DNA of 64,000 bases from Gemmatimonadota bacterium (GTDB lineage Bacteria; Gemmatimonadota; Gemmatimonadetes; Gemmatimonadales; GWC2-71-9): the NCBI GenBank assembly GCA_016713785.1, contig JADJOM010000003.1, positions 1,817,501-1,881,500 on the forward strand, read 5' to 3'. Position numbers and translations under genes: made by a program. This document shows positions 8,963 to 17,625 of the stretch, piece after piece; positions within the stretch are counted from its first letter, which is position 1, and each line of letters starts with the position of its first letter. The notes beneath the pieces are model-generated. The model searched no databases, had not been told where the DNA came from, and saw nothing but the letters and a program-made list of their open reading frames with translations.

Positions 8963-9403
8963 TCAGCTCCCCGCGGTGGCGAAGCACTCGATCTCCACCT
9001 GGGCCCCGAGCGCGAGGCCGCTGCCCGCCACGGTGGAACGGGCCGGCGGCGCCGCAGGGAAGTACGTGGCGTACACCTCGTTCATCGCGGCATAGTCAGC
9101 GATGTCGGCCAGGAAGACCGTGCACTTGACCACCCGGTCCATGGTGCTGCCGGCGGCCTGGAGGATGACGCGGATGTTCTCCAGCGTCTGCCGGGTCTCG
9201 GCGGCCACCCCGCCGGGCACGACCTCGCGGGTCCCGATCCGGTTCCCGATCTGCCCGGAGAGATAGATGATGTTGCCCACCCGCACCGCGGGCGAGAACG
9301 GCAGGCCGGCCACCGCGCCGGGCACCGGGAGCACCTCCTTCTCCTGCGCGGCCAGTGCCGGGGCCACGCAGCCCGCCAGGAGCGCCACTTCGATCCATCG
9401 CAT
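8963..9403 (-). CDS. Exported RidA-family protein (reactive intermediate deaminase-like)
   Basis: The product is 146 aa. The first 19 residues (MRWIEVALLAGCVAPALAA) look like a cleavable signal peptide; the rest is a full YjgF/YER057c/UK114 domain with NIIYLSGQIGN, the helix ETRQTLENIRVILQAAGSTM, and VVKCTVFLADIADYAAMNEVY. Cytosolic RidA hydrolyses reactive enamines and imines from PLP enzymes; the conserved Arg is present in the PPARSTVAG turn. Export to the periplasm is not standard for RidA, although exported homologues occur. It is convergent with the phosphodiesterase gene and diverges from a PLP decarboxylase 27 nt away. Confidence 0.87.
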   Translation of the reverse strand: MRWIEVALLAGCVAPALAAQEKEVLPVPGAVAGLPFSPAVRVGNIIYLSGQIGNRIGTREVVPGGVAAETRQTLENIRVILQAAGSTMDRVVKCTVFLADIADYAAMNEVYATYFPAAPPARSTVAGSGLALGAQVEIECFATAGS

Positions 9404-9429
9404 GCAATCCTCCGACCGCTGATGGTGAC

Positions 9430-10773
9430 ATGACCCTGTTCGACCGCGCCGCGCTGGCCCACCTCGACCGGGCCCTGGCCCGCCTCGAGACGGGCTTCCG
9501 CGACCTGCCCCCCGCCGCCACCCCGGACGATCCGCGGATCGCCGCGGTGCTCGACGAGGTGGCCGACCGCCTGCACGACAACTTCCCCTACCCGCACCCG
9601 CTGTACGCGGGCCAGATGCTCACCCCGCCGCACCGGATGGCGCGGCTGGCCTACATGCTGGCGCTCCATCTCAACCCCAACAATCACGCCCTCGATGGCG
9701 GCCGCGCCAGCTCCCGGATGGAGCGGGAGTCGGTCGCGACGCTGGCCACCCTGCTGGGCTGGACCGAGCACCTCGGTCACCTGACCAGTGGGGGTACCAT
9801 GGCGAACCTCGAGGCGCTGTGGGTCGCCGGGCAGTGCCGCCCGGGCGAGCGGATCGTGGCCTCCGCGCAGGCGCACTACACCCACCAGCGCATCTCGGCG
9901 GTCCTGGGCCTTCCGTTCTCGACCGTCGCGGCCGATCGCGCCGGGCGCATGGACCTCGAGGCCCTGCGCGCCCTGCTCGACACGGGGCCGGTCGGCACCG
10001 TGGTGGCCACGCTCGGCACCACCGCCGTCGGCGCGGTGGATCCCCTGCCCGGCCTGCTGGCGCTGCAGCACGAGGCGGGGTTCCGGATCCACGTCGACGC
10101 GGCGTACGGGGGCTACTTCGGGCTGGCAGACAACCTCGCCCCCGCGGCGCGGGCCGCCTTCGACGTCATCGGCGCCGCGGACAGCGTGGTGATCGACCCG
10201 CACAAGCACGGCCTGCAGCCCTATGGTTGTGGCGCCGTGCTGTTCCGTGACCCGTCGGTGGGCCGGTTCTACCGGCACGATTCCCCCTACACCTACTTCA
10301 GTTCGGCGGAGCTGCACCTGGGGGAGATCAGCCTGGAGTGCTCACGCGCCGGGGCGGCGGCCGTGGCGCTGTGGGCCACCCAGCGGCTGCTCCCGCCGGT
10401 GCCCGGCGGCGAATTCGCCGGGCGACTGGCCACGAGCCGGGCCGCGGCGCTCGCGCTGCACGGCCGGCTGGCCGCGGACCCGCGCGTCCTCGCCGGGCTG
10501 GTGCCCGAGCTCGATATCGTGGTGTGGACCCCACGGGCCGCCGGCGTCGCGGCGGCGAGCGCCCGGTCCCGGCGCATCTTCGAGGAGGCGGCGCGCCGCG
10601 ACCTGCACCTGGCGCTGGCGGAGCTCCCGCCCGACCTCGTGGACCCGGCGGGGGAACTCGTCCGCGACCGCCCCACCCTCACCTGCCTGCGATCCGTGCT
10701 CATGAAGCCGGAGCACCTGGCGTGGCTGCCGGCGCTGTGGGAGCGCCTCAGCGCGGCCACCGACGCGACCTGA
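9430..10773 (+). CDS. Group II PLP-dependent amino acid decarboxylase
   Basis: This 447 aa enzyme has the group II decarboxylase fold: YAGQMLTPPHRMARLAYMLA near the N-terminus, LTSGGTMANLEALWVA for phosphate binding, HVDAAYGGYFGL for the PLP pyridine Asp, and the Schiff-base Lys in VVIDPHKHGLQPYGCGAVLF. Relatives decarboxylate glutamate, tyrosine, tryptophan or aspartate; the substrate is not evident here. The ATG at 9430 follows a divergent 26 nt gap from the exported RidA gene. RidA proteins detoxify PLP-enzyme by-products, so the adjacency could be functional, although the RidA protein is exported and this enzyme is not. The gene ends 3 nt before the convergent mannosidase stop. Confidence 0.9.
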   Translation: MTLFDRAALAHLDRALARLETGFRDLPPAATPDDPRIAAVLDEVADRLHDNFPYPHPLYAGQMLTPPHRMARLAYMLALHLNPNNHALDGGRASSRMERESVATLATLLGWTEHLGHLTSGGTMANLEALWVAGQCRPGERIVASAQAHYTHQRISAVLGLPFSTVAADRAGRMDLEALRALLDTGPVGTVVATLGTTAVGAVDPLPGLLALQHEAGFRIHVDAAYGGYFGLADNLAPAARAAFDVIGAADSVVIDPHKHGLQPYGCGAVLFRDPSVGRFYRHDSPYTYFSSAELHLGEISLECSRAGAAAVALWATQRLLPPVPGGEFAGRLATSRAAALALHGRLAADPRVLAGLVPELDIVVWTPRAAGVAAASARSRRIFEEAARRDLHLALAELPPDLVDPAGELVRDRPTLTCLRSVLMKPEHLAWLPALWERLSAATDAT

Positions 10774-10776
10774 CCC

Positions 10777-13446
10777 TCAGACCGGGCTTACCCGGAAGGA
10801 CCACACCTCGCCGGCCCCCACCTCGAAGCGCAGCTCGGCGCCATCGCAGGCCATCGGCGCGAGCGTGGTCTCGTCGGCCCGGACCCGCGTCACCCGCGCC
10901 GGGGGGGCGGCCCAGCGCCACGCGCCCTCCGTGGCCTCGCCGCGCAGGTTGGCGCACCGCAGGATGTACCCCATCCCATCCTCGGCCGGCTTCATGGCGG
11001 TGAACACCAGCCCCTCGCCCAGCAGCGCGACCGGGCGCGCGTCGATCAGGGGCACGTCGGTGGCGCAGTAGTCCCGCACGAAGACGGCCAGCGGAGGCAC
11101 GAAGGCATCCTCCCACCACCGCTCCAGCCGCTCCGGCGCGCGCAGGTCATCCTCCGTCATCGCGGCCAGTCCCAGCTCGATCACCTCGACGCCCTCGCAC
11201 TGCGCTCCGGGCGTCGGGGTCGGCCAGCCCGCGTGGCCCCGTCGCGTGGCCAGGTCGTCGCGGGACAGCTCCCCCACCGCGCGGAGCAGGGTCACGAGCA
11301 GGTCGCCCCGGGCGGTCCACTCGTACTCGAAGAACCCCGGCGCGAAGACGGCGAGCCCCCGTGCGCCCTGGGCCGCCGCCACCCAGCGGTGCGCGGGCGC
11401 CGTGGCCACCGGCGTCTCGGCCGGGTACCGCCCCGGGTGGCGGCCCGGCGCGGGGCGGCCCACGGTGCCGAACTGCGCCCCGGCCACGATGCCGGTCCGT
11501 GCCAGCCCGGTAGGGAAGCGCAGCCGCAGGCGATGATCGCGGGCCCGGTTGTCCAGTGTGAGGCGCACCCGGAGCACGGGCGAATCTCCCACCGCCTCCA
11601 CCCGGAACTGGGCCTCCACCCGGCCCGGCCGGCCCCGCGGTCCGCGCCCCGCCTGCAGCGCCACGGCCCATTCGAGCCCGGCGACGAACGGCCCCGGCGC
11701 GGAGACGCGGACGCGCATGGCGCGCGCGGGGCGGCGCACCCGGTCCCCGCGCACCGGGCAGAAGGTGTAGGTGTCCCCGCGATCCAGTTCGCTCTCGAGC
11801 GCCAGCAGGCCCGGGAGGGCGGCGGGCGCGCCTGGCGCCTGCAGCACGGCCGTCCCGTCATCGTCGAGGGCCAGCTCCGCCCGCCCGTTCCAGAGCAGCC
11901 GCCCCTGCGCCTGGGCAAAGGCCTCGAGTGCCAGACCGTCCCCCGGCATCATGGACACCAGCCGCCCGGCCAGCGGTTCCAGCGCCTCCGGGAGCGGGAA
12001 GGCCACGCGGACCGCGTCCACTTCATCCTGGTCCGGGTAGTGGCGCGGGGCATCCACCCGGTCCGGCCGCACCCGCCGCTCCAGCACCTGCGGCGCCACC
12101 CGGAGCACGCTGCCATCGGCGGCCGTCCAGCCGAACTGGAAGGCGGGAAGGCCCCGCCCTCGTCGCGGTGTGCGTCCGCCGGGTGGGCCCACCAGTACGT
12201 CGCGCCGGAAGCCGGTGACCTCCGCCAGCACCACGCCATGCCGCGCCCGGGCGGCGGGATTCCACAACACCAGCATCGGCTCGGTGGGGGCGCCCTCGCG
12301 GGCCCGGTCGGCGTCATGCCCGGCCAGGCGGTGCAGCGTCATCGTCACCACCTCATGCGCCGCGCGTTCGGCATCCTCGAACCGGGTGGTCATCGCCCGG
12401 GCCACCGGATCGGCGCAGCATCCGCCGATGGCGTCGTGGAAGTGACACTGCAGGACCTCGCGCCAGGCGTGGCGCAGCACCGCCGCCTCGCCGGGGTGCG
12501 GCGCAAGCGAGGCGAGCGGCTCGGCCAGGCGCGTGAGCAGCAGCTCGACCAGGCTGTTGCGCCGCTTGAGCGGGGCGCGCGTGGCATGGACCCCCTGGAG
12601 GGTCCAGGTGTAGCCGTACGACCACCGCAGCTCGCCGGCCAGCAGGGGGAGGTCGCCGAGGTCGCCGCGCGCGGCGCGGAAGAAGCTGGCGAGGCTGCTG
12701 GAGCGGAATTCGACGGACGCGTCGACCGCCGCCAGCCGGGAGGCGAGCCCGCCGAGTTCCGGGTCGGGCGCGTGGTGATCGGCTCCGACGAAGACCGCCA
12801 CATGCCGCGTGGCCGCCCGGGGCAGCACCCGCGCGCGCACCGCGGCCCACGCCGCCGCGAGGGCGTCCCCGGCCACCAGCAGGCTGGCGCCGATCTCGTA
12901 GCCTTCCGGCGGCAGGTGATACACCAGCACCCGCCGCCCATCCGGCCCCTCCCACCAGGCGAGGTCGCCGCCGCGGGTCTGCTCGGGCGAGAGCCCGCGC
13001 CACAGCACCGCGTCGGTCAGGCCCGCCTCCGCCGCGAGCGCGGGCAGCACCGCCGGGTGCCCGAAGGCGTCCGGGGAGTACAGCACACCGTGCTCCGGCG
13101 CGCCCAGCGCGCGCAGGTGCATCCGGCCCGCCAACAGGTTGCGCAGCAGCGATTCGGCGGCGGGAATCTGCTCGTCGGCCAGCACGTACCACGGGCCGGT
13201 GCCGAGGCGGCCCGCCTGCACCAGCGCCGCCACGCGCTCCCGCTGCTCGGGGCGGATGGTGAGGTAGTCCTCGAGCAGGATGGTCTGGCCGTCGAGCAGG
13301 AAGGAAGCGACGCGGGGGTCGGTCTCGAGCTGGGCCAGGAGCCCGTCGAGCATCGGTACCAGGCGGGCGCGGAGCGCCCCGAGCGGCAGGTACCACTCGC
13401 GGTCCCAGTGCGTGTGCGCGATGAGATGCACGACGGGTCGGGGCAT
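10777..13446 (-). CDS. Glycoside hydrolase family 38 alpha-mannosidase
   Basis: This 889 aa protein begins with the GH38 zinc motif HLIAHTHWDREWYLP (His and Asp ligands). The nucleophile Asp region follows in YSPDAFGHPAVLPALA near residue 125, and another zinc His in LQCHFHDAIGGCCADP near residue 345. The remaining two thirds are beta-rich mannosidase C-terminal domains with FEYEWTARGDLLVTLLRAVG. GH38 enzymes release alpha-mannosyl residues from glycans. No signal peptide is seen, so it probably degrades imported mannosides, in keeping with the nearby transporter, kinase and lyase. It appears to be a single-gene unit, divergent from the Rieske oxygenase gene 99 nt away. Confidence 0.92.
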   Translation of the reverse strand: MPRPVVHLIAHTHWDREWYLPLGALRARLVPMLDGLLAQLETDPRVASFLLDGQTILLEDYLTIRPEQRERVAALVQAGRLGTGPWYVLADEQIPAAESLLRNLLAGRMHLRALGAPEHGVLYSPDAFGHPAVLPALAAEAGLTDAVLWRGLSPEQTRGGDLAWWEGPDGRRVLVYHLPPEGYEIGASLLVAGDALAAAWAAVRARVLPRAATRHVAVFVGADHHAPDPELGGLASRLAAVDASVEFRSSSLASFFRAARGDLGDLPLLAGELRWSYGYTWTLQGVHATRAPLKRRNSLVELLLTRLAEPLASLAPHPGEAAVLRHAWREVLQCHFHDAIGGCCADPVARAMTTRFEDAERAAHEVVTMTLHRLAGHDADRAREGAPTEPMLVLWNPAARARHGVVLAEVTGFRRDVLVGPPGGRTPRRGRGLPAFQFGWTAADGSVLRVAPQVLERRVRPDRVDAPRHYPDQDEVDAVRVAFPLPEALEPLAGRLVSMMPGDGLALEAFAQAQGRLLWNGRAELALDDDGTAVLQAPGAPAALPGLLALESELDRGDTYTFCPVRGDRVRRPARAMRVRVSAPGPFVAGLEWAVALQAGRGPRGRPGRVEAQFRVEAVGDSPVLRVRLTLDNRARDHRLRLRFPTGLARTGIVAGAQFGTVGRPAPGRHPGRYPAETPVATAPAHRWVAAAQGARGLAVFAPGFFEYEWTARGDLLVTLLRAVGELSRDDLATRRGHAGWPTPTPGAQCEGVEVIELGLAAMTEDDLRAPERLERWWEDAFVPPLAVFVRDYCATDVPLIDARPVALLGEGLVFTAMKPAEDGMGYILRCANLRGEATEGAWRWAAPPARVTRVRADETTLAPMACDGAELRFEVGAGEVWSFRVSPV

Positions 13447-13545
13447 CGGGGGAATCCTAGCCGGGCCGGGGGAGGGCCGCGACCCTTCCGCGCCCCCGGG
13501 CGCGGTGCCAGATTTCCGCCTCCCTCATTGCCGCAGGTGGACCCG

Positions 13546-14703
13546 GTGACCACGACCGTCTGGAAGCCTCGAGAACTCCCCACCCACGGGCAGACCACCC
13601 TGCCGCGCCGCTACTTCACGGCGCCCGAGATCCTCGCCGAGGAAGTCGAGCGGCTGTTCACCCGGCAGTGGCTCTGCATCGATCGCGAGGAACGGATCGC
13701 GAAGCCGGGCGACTACTTCCTGCACGAGTTCGCGGGCGAGAGCATCATCATCCTGCGCGACCAGGGCGGCACCGTCCGCGCCTTCTACAACGTGTGCCGC
13801 CACCGCGGCAGCAAGCTCTGCGAGGAGCACCAGGGCCAGCTGTCCGAGACCCTGCAGTGCCCCTACCACGCCTGGACCTACGGGCTCGACGGCCGCCTGA
13901 TCGGCGCCCCCGCCACCCACGACCTCGAGGGCTTCCGCAAGCAGGACTGGCCGCTCAAGCCGGTGGCGGTGCACCTCTGGGAGGGATTCATCTTCCTCAA
14001 CCTGGCCGCCGACCCGGTGCCCTTCGAGGAGTCCCACGCGCCACTGCTCACCCGGTTCACCCGGTTCAACCTGCCGTCGCTCAAGGTGGGTCGCACCATC
14101 GCGTACGACGTCCACGCCAACTGGAAGCTGGTGGTGCAGAACTACAGCGAGTGCTACCACTGCCCGCTGGTGCACCCGACCCTCACCAAGCGCACCCCGC
14201 CCACCCTGGGCGAGAACGACCTGGTCGAGGGCCCCTTCCTCGGCGGGTACATGATCCTCGCCGACGACGCAAAGAGCATGACCATGAGCGGGCGGGTCTG
14301 CGGCCTGCCCGTGGATCCCGGGCTCCCGGTGGAGGACCATGACCGGGTGTACTACTACAGCATCATGCCCAACATGCTGCTCTCGCTGCACCCCGACTAC
14401 GTGATGTTCCACGTGCTGTGGCCCGTGGCGCCGGACCGGACGACGATCTTCTGCCACTGGCTCTTCAACGAGGCGTCGCTCCAGCCGGGCGCCTTCGACA
14501 TCGAGGACGGCGTCCGGTTCTGGGACATGACCAACCGCGAGGACTGGCACGTCTGCGAACTCAGCCAGGCCGGCGTCACCAGCCGCGCCTACACCCCGGG
14601 CCCCTACAGCCGCCGCGAGACCATCTCCGCCGCCTTCGACCGGGACTACCTCCAGGCGATGGGCCACCCGATCCACACGATCTTCCCGAACCAGGCCGGC
14701 TGA
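13546..14703 (+). CDS. Rieske non-haem iron oxygenase, alpha subunit
   Basis: This protein of about 385 aa has a Rieske [2Fe-2S] domain, with CRHRGSKLC (Cys-x-His) and CPYHAWTYG (Cys-x2-His), and a C-terminal catalytic domain with mononuclear iron ligands in NYSECYHCPLVHP (two His) and a later Asp in the FWDMTNREDW region. The overall pattern resembles glycine-betaine/stachydrine-type demethylases (GbcA-like) more than aromatic dioxygenases, and no beta subunit is adjacent. There is no ATG in the N-terminal region. The GTG at 13546 is preferred because AGGTGG lies 5 nt upstream; GTG 13537 and TTG 13528 are alternatives. A reductase partner is not visible in the window. Confidence 0.88.
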   Translation: MTTTVWKPRELPTHGQTTLPRRYFTAPEILAEEVERLFTRQWLCIDREERIAKPGDYFLHEFAGESIIILRDQGGTVRAFYNVCRHRGSKLCEEHQGQLSETLQCPYHAWTYGLDGRLIGAPATHDLEGFRKQDWPLKPVAVHLWEGFIFLNLAADPVPFEESHAPLLTRFTRFNLPSLKVGRTIAYDVHANWKLVVQNYSECYHCPLVHPTLTKRTPPTLGENDLVEGPFLGGYMILADDAKSMTMSGRVCGLPVDPGLPVEDHDRVYYYSIMPNMLLSLHPDYVMFHVLWPVAPDRTTIFCHWLFNEASLQPGAFDIEDGVRFWDMTNREDWHVCELSQAGVTSRAYTPGPYSRRETISAAFDRDYLQAMGHPIHTIFPNQAG

Positions 14704-14724
14704 CCGCGCCCTCCCGGAGACGCC

Positions 14725-14752
14725 ACGGGCGGGCCCTCGCGGGCCCGCCCGT
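14725..14752. terminator. Bidirectional hairpin between convergent oxygenase and caspase genes
   Basis: ACGGGCGGGCCC (14725-14736) and GGGCCCGCCCGT (14741-14752) are a perfect 12-bp stem with a TCGC loop. It lies in the 73-nt gap between two converging stop codons. No clear T-tract follows, so termination is inferred from stem strength and position. Confidence 0.65.
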
Positions 14753-14776
14753 CGCGTTGTGGCCCCCGCCCGCTGC

Positions 14777-16258
14777 CTAGCGCAGCGATCCCAGGAAGCG
14801 CGCGATCGACTCGTTGGCGCGGGCGCCTTCGACCGCGGGGTTCTGCGACGACTCCTTGAACTCGATCGCCAGCCGGTTGGCCTCCGGGGCCATCTGGGTC
14901 ATCAGCTGCGAGAAGGTCAGGTCGGGCCCGCTCTGGATCAGCGCCTGGTACAGCAGGATGGTGAACAAGCCCACCCGCGCCGTCTCGCCGTTCTGCAGCC
15001 GCAGCATGTAGTTCGCCGAGGTCTCCGTGGGCTGCGCCGCGGCCAGGAGGATGTGATTGGCCGGCTGGGCATACTCACTGCCCACCCCGCGGGTGTTGCC
15101 GGTGGTCACGTAGGTGGATGGCGTCTCCACCTGCGCCGCGATGTCCCGGTACCGCGCAAAGCGCGTCGCCGGCACCGCGCCCGGACCCGCCACCCGGAAC
15201 CGGCTGGCCACCGCCGGGGCCGCGGCGCCGAGGGCCTCCTCCCAGGTGCGGGCGGTCGCCGGGCCGCCCCGGGTGCCGGTCCCCGCGTGGCACATGTCGA
15301 GCGCAATCAGCACCCGGCCCGCGCGGAGCTCGGCGGTGAGCACGCCCAGCTCGTCGTCGAGGAGGTAACCGTAGAGGTCGCCCTGGGTGCCCCAGGTGGC
15401 GATCGCCTCGTCCTTGTCGTCGGGTTCGGGGTCGTCGGCGCCGGTGTAGCCGCGGTTGTCCGGCAGCTGCATGCCATGCCCCGAATAGTGGAACACCGCC
15501 ACGCCGTTGGGGCCGGCCTGCCCCAGGTGCCGGCGGAACGCCTCGATGATCTGGTCGCGGTTGGCCTCGACGTCGCGCAGGATCACGACGTCCTGCGCCC
15601 GGAAGCCGTACCGCTCCACCAGCAGCTGGCGCATGAGCATCACGTCATTGGTGGGCCCGCCCACCAGGTCGCTCTCCTCGCCGGGGTAGTCATCGGCCGC
15701 CACCAGCAGGGCGTAGCGCCCGTTGGGGTCGCCGCCGCCGGGGTAGAGCCGCGCGTAGTCGATGCTGGTGACCGAGCCCTGCGACTTCGTGGCCAGGGTG
15801 TAGGCGCCGCGGGAGGTGGGCTGGGTGCCGATCACGTAGAGCGTGTAGGTACCGTCCACCGGGAGCTTGAGCTCCAGGGTCACCGCGCCCGCGGCCGGCT
15901 TCACCTCGCCCAAGTACTTGAGCTCGGTGCCCTGCTGCAGGAAGATCGCGAGCGTCACCTCGTACGGTGCCTTCAGCGTGAAGGCGGCCAGCTCGTTGCG
16001 GGCGCCCTGGTAGGTCCACTGGTCGACCACCCAGCCGTTCTGCAGCTGCCCATCCCCCGCACCGAGCTCGCCGGGGAGGAACTGGTTGGGCCGGATGAGC
16101 GGCGTGGAGGTGAAGGCCCGCTCGCTCGGATTGCCCCGCGCGGCCCGGGCCTGCGCCGCCACCAGTCGCCGCAGCGACGGCTGGCCCTGGGCCGCGGCCG
16201 GTTCGGCCGCCAGCAGGAGCATCAGGGACCCAAGGCCCCCCATCACGACCGCACGCAT
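14777..16258 (-). CDS. Exported caspase-like (C14-type) peptidase domain protein
   Basis: The product is 493 aa. A signal peptide is likely (residues 1-24, ending in AEPAAAQG). A beta-sandwich region with KAPYEVTLAIFLQQGTELKY and LPVDGTYTLYVIGTQP precedes a C14/metacaspase-like domain with NGRYALLVAADDYP, the catalytic His in HYSGHG near residue 256 and the catalytic Cys in LDMCHAG near residue 318. These prokaryotic caspase homologues cleave after basic or acidic residues and are usually regulatory. Here it would act outside the cytoplasm. It is the last gene of the long MoxR/DUF58 operon, 44 nt downstream of the DUF58 gene. The start ATG at 16258 directly begins the signal peptide. Confidence 0.85.
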   Translation of the reverse strand: MRAVVMGGLGSLMLLLAAEPAAAQGQPSLRRLVAAQARAARGNPSERAFTSTPLIRPNQFLPGELGAGDGQLQNGWVVDQWTYQGARNELAAFTLKAPYEVTLAIFLQQGTELKYLGEVKPAAGAVTLELKLPVDGTYTLYVIGTQPTSRGAYTLATKSQGSVTSIDYARLYPGGGDPNGRYALLVAADDYPGEESDLVGGPTNDVMLMRQLLVERYGFRAQDVVILRDVEANRDQIIEAFRRHLGQAGPNGVAVFHYSGHGMQLPDNRGYTGADDPEPDDKDEAIATWGTQGDLYGYLLDDELGVLTAELRAGRVLIALDMCHAGTGTRGGPATARTWEEALGAAAPAVASRFRVAGPGAVPATRFARYRDIAAQVETPSTYVTTGNTRGVGSEYAQPANHILLAAAQPTETSANYMLRLQNGETARVGLFTILLYQALIQSGPDLTFSQLMTQMAPEANRLAIEFKESSQNPAVEGARANESIARFLGSLR

Positions 16259-16302
16259 GTCTCCCCCTTCAAGTGGTTGATCCCGTCCGCCTCGAGTGCC
16301 TG

Positions 16303-17625
16303 CTAGATCACACCCCGGCGCTTGAGCCGGTTGTACTGCTCGACTACCGCCCCGCTGGCCCCTGCCGGCGGGACGTCCAGCACCAGGATGCCCCGGCCCC
16401 GCATCTCGGCCAGCGCGGCCGCGCGGGAGAGCAGCAGTTCCTCGGCCGCGGCCCGCTCGAACGCCGCGGCGGTGGTGGCCGGCCGGGCGGTGGCCAGGCG
16501 CTCGAGCCCCGGCTCCCGGAGCGTCACCGCCAGCGGCACGTGGCGCGGCCGGAGCGTCCCCACCTGCGCCACCAGCGCCTCGCTCGCCGTCCGGTCGATC
16601 ACGTCGGTGAAGAGCACGGTGAGCGCCCGCTTCCGGTTGTGGGCCGCCAGGTACGCGAAGGCCGCCGGGTAGTTCGGTTCCACCAGCCGCCCCTCGACCC
16701 CCGCCAGCCCATCCAGCACCGCCCGGAGCGCCCGCCGCCCCCGGGCCGGCGCCACCCACTGCTGGACCGTGTCGGCGAACACCAGCAGGCCGACGTTGTC
16801 ATCGTGCTCCACCGCGCTGTGGGCCAGGTGCAGCGCCGCCTCGATCACCGATTCCAGCCGGGAGCGGCCGTCCACCTCGGCCGTCAGCATCCGCCCCGCG
16901 TCGATCACGATCAGCACCTGCTGCCGCCGCTCGTCCTCGTACTGGCGGGCCATGACCTTGCCCCGCCGCGCCGTGGCCTTCCAGTCGATGGTCCGGGTGT
17001 CCTCCCCCGGAACCCATTCCTTGAGGCTCTCGAACATCCGCCCCTCGCCGATCCGGCGGATGTTGCGGAACCCGGCCTCGCGGCGCCGTTGCGCCTGGGT
17101 GGGTAGTGAGCGCAAGGACGCGCCGACCAGGTTGGGATACACAACCACCTGCCAGGGCCGCTCCAGCCGCAGCTGCCGCCAGCACAGGCCGAGGGGGCCC
17201 CGGAGCCGCAGGTGGATCCGGCCCCCCGCCCCCCGGCCCCGCTGGCTGGGGTGGAGCAGCACCTCCTCACGCTGGCTCCCCGCCGCCGGGAGCTCCAGGC
17301 GGCGCTCCACCGTCGGCGGCGTGAGCAGGGCCGGGTACTCCTCCCGGATCCGGAGGGTGACCCGCCAGGGCAGCGGGTGGGCCCAGCGGTAGCCGACCGG
17401 GAGGGCCCGGCCCACTGAGAACGCGGGCGGCGCCTCCCGTTCCACGGTGAGGCTCGCGGGTTCGAGGGCGGCCAGCCGCCACCCATCGCTCAGCAGGAGC
17501 AGGAGCCAGGTCGCGTCGAGCGCCAGGAGCACGACGGCCGCGGGTGGCCAGGCCAGGGCCACCGGCCACAGCAGGGCCAGCCCCGCCGCGCCGAGATACC
17601 AGCGGCGGTCCGGCAGGTAGATCAT
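16303..17625 (-). CDS. DUF58 domain protein with vWA-like fold
   Basis: The product is 440 aa. Two membrane segments lie at the N-terminus (roughly residues 8-50), then a beta-rich linker, then the DUF58 signature EWVPGEDTRTIDWKATARRG and a von Willebrand A-like domain starting LIVIDAGRML. DUF58 proteins partner with MoxR AAA+ ATPases, in which the ATPase is thought to insert or remodel a vWA-MIDAS site. The ATG overlaps the upstream peptidase stop as ATGA. It belongs to a seven-gene unit whose central MoxR gene is two genes upstream. Confidence 0.9.
   Translation of the reverse strand: MIYLPDRRWYLGAAGLALLWPVALAWPPAAVVLLALDATWLLLLLSDGWRLAALEPASLTVEREAPPAFSVGRALPVGYRWAHPLPWRVTLRIREEYPALLTPPTVERRLELPAAGSQREEVLLHPSQRGRGAGGRIHLRLRGPLGLCWRQLRLERPWQVVVYPNLVGASLRSLPTQAQRRREAGFRNIRRIGEGRMFESLKEWVPGEDTRTIDWKATARRGKVMARQYEDERRQQVLIVIDAGRMLTAEVDGRSRLESVIEAALHLAHSAVEHDDNVGLLVFADTVQQWVAPARGRRALRAVLDGLAGVEGRLVEPNYPAAFAYLAAHNRKRALTVLFTDVIDRTASEALVAQVGTLRPRHVPLAVTLREPGLERLATARPATTAAAFERAAAEELLLSRAAALAEMRGRGILVLDVPPAGASGAVVEQYNRLKRRGVI

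Noticed and set aside
11233..14703. Very long plus-strand open frame through the mannosidase region
   Set aside because: Only the last third (from about 13546) has real domain content (Rieske oxygenase). The rest is the antisense of the GH38 gene, kept open by high GC.
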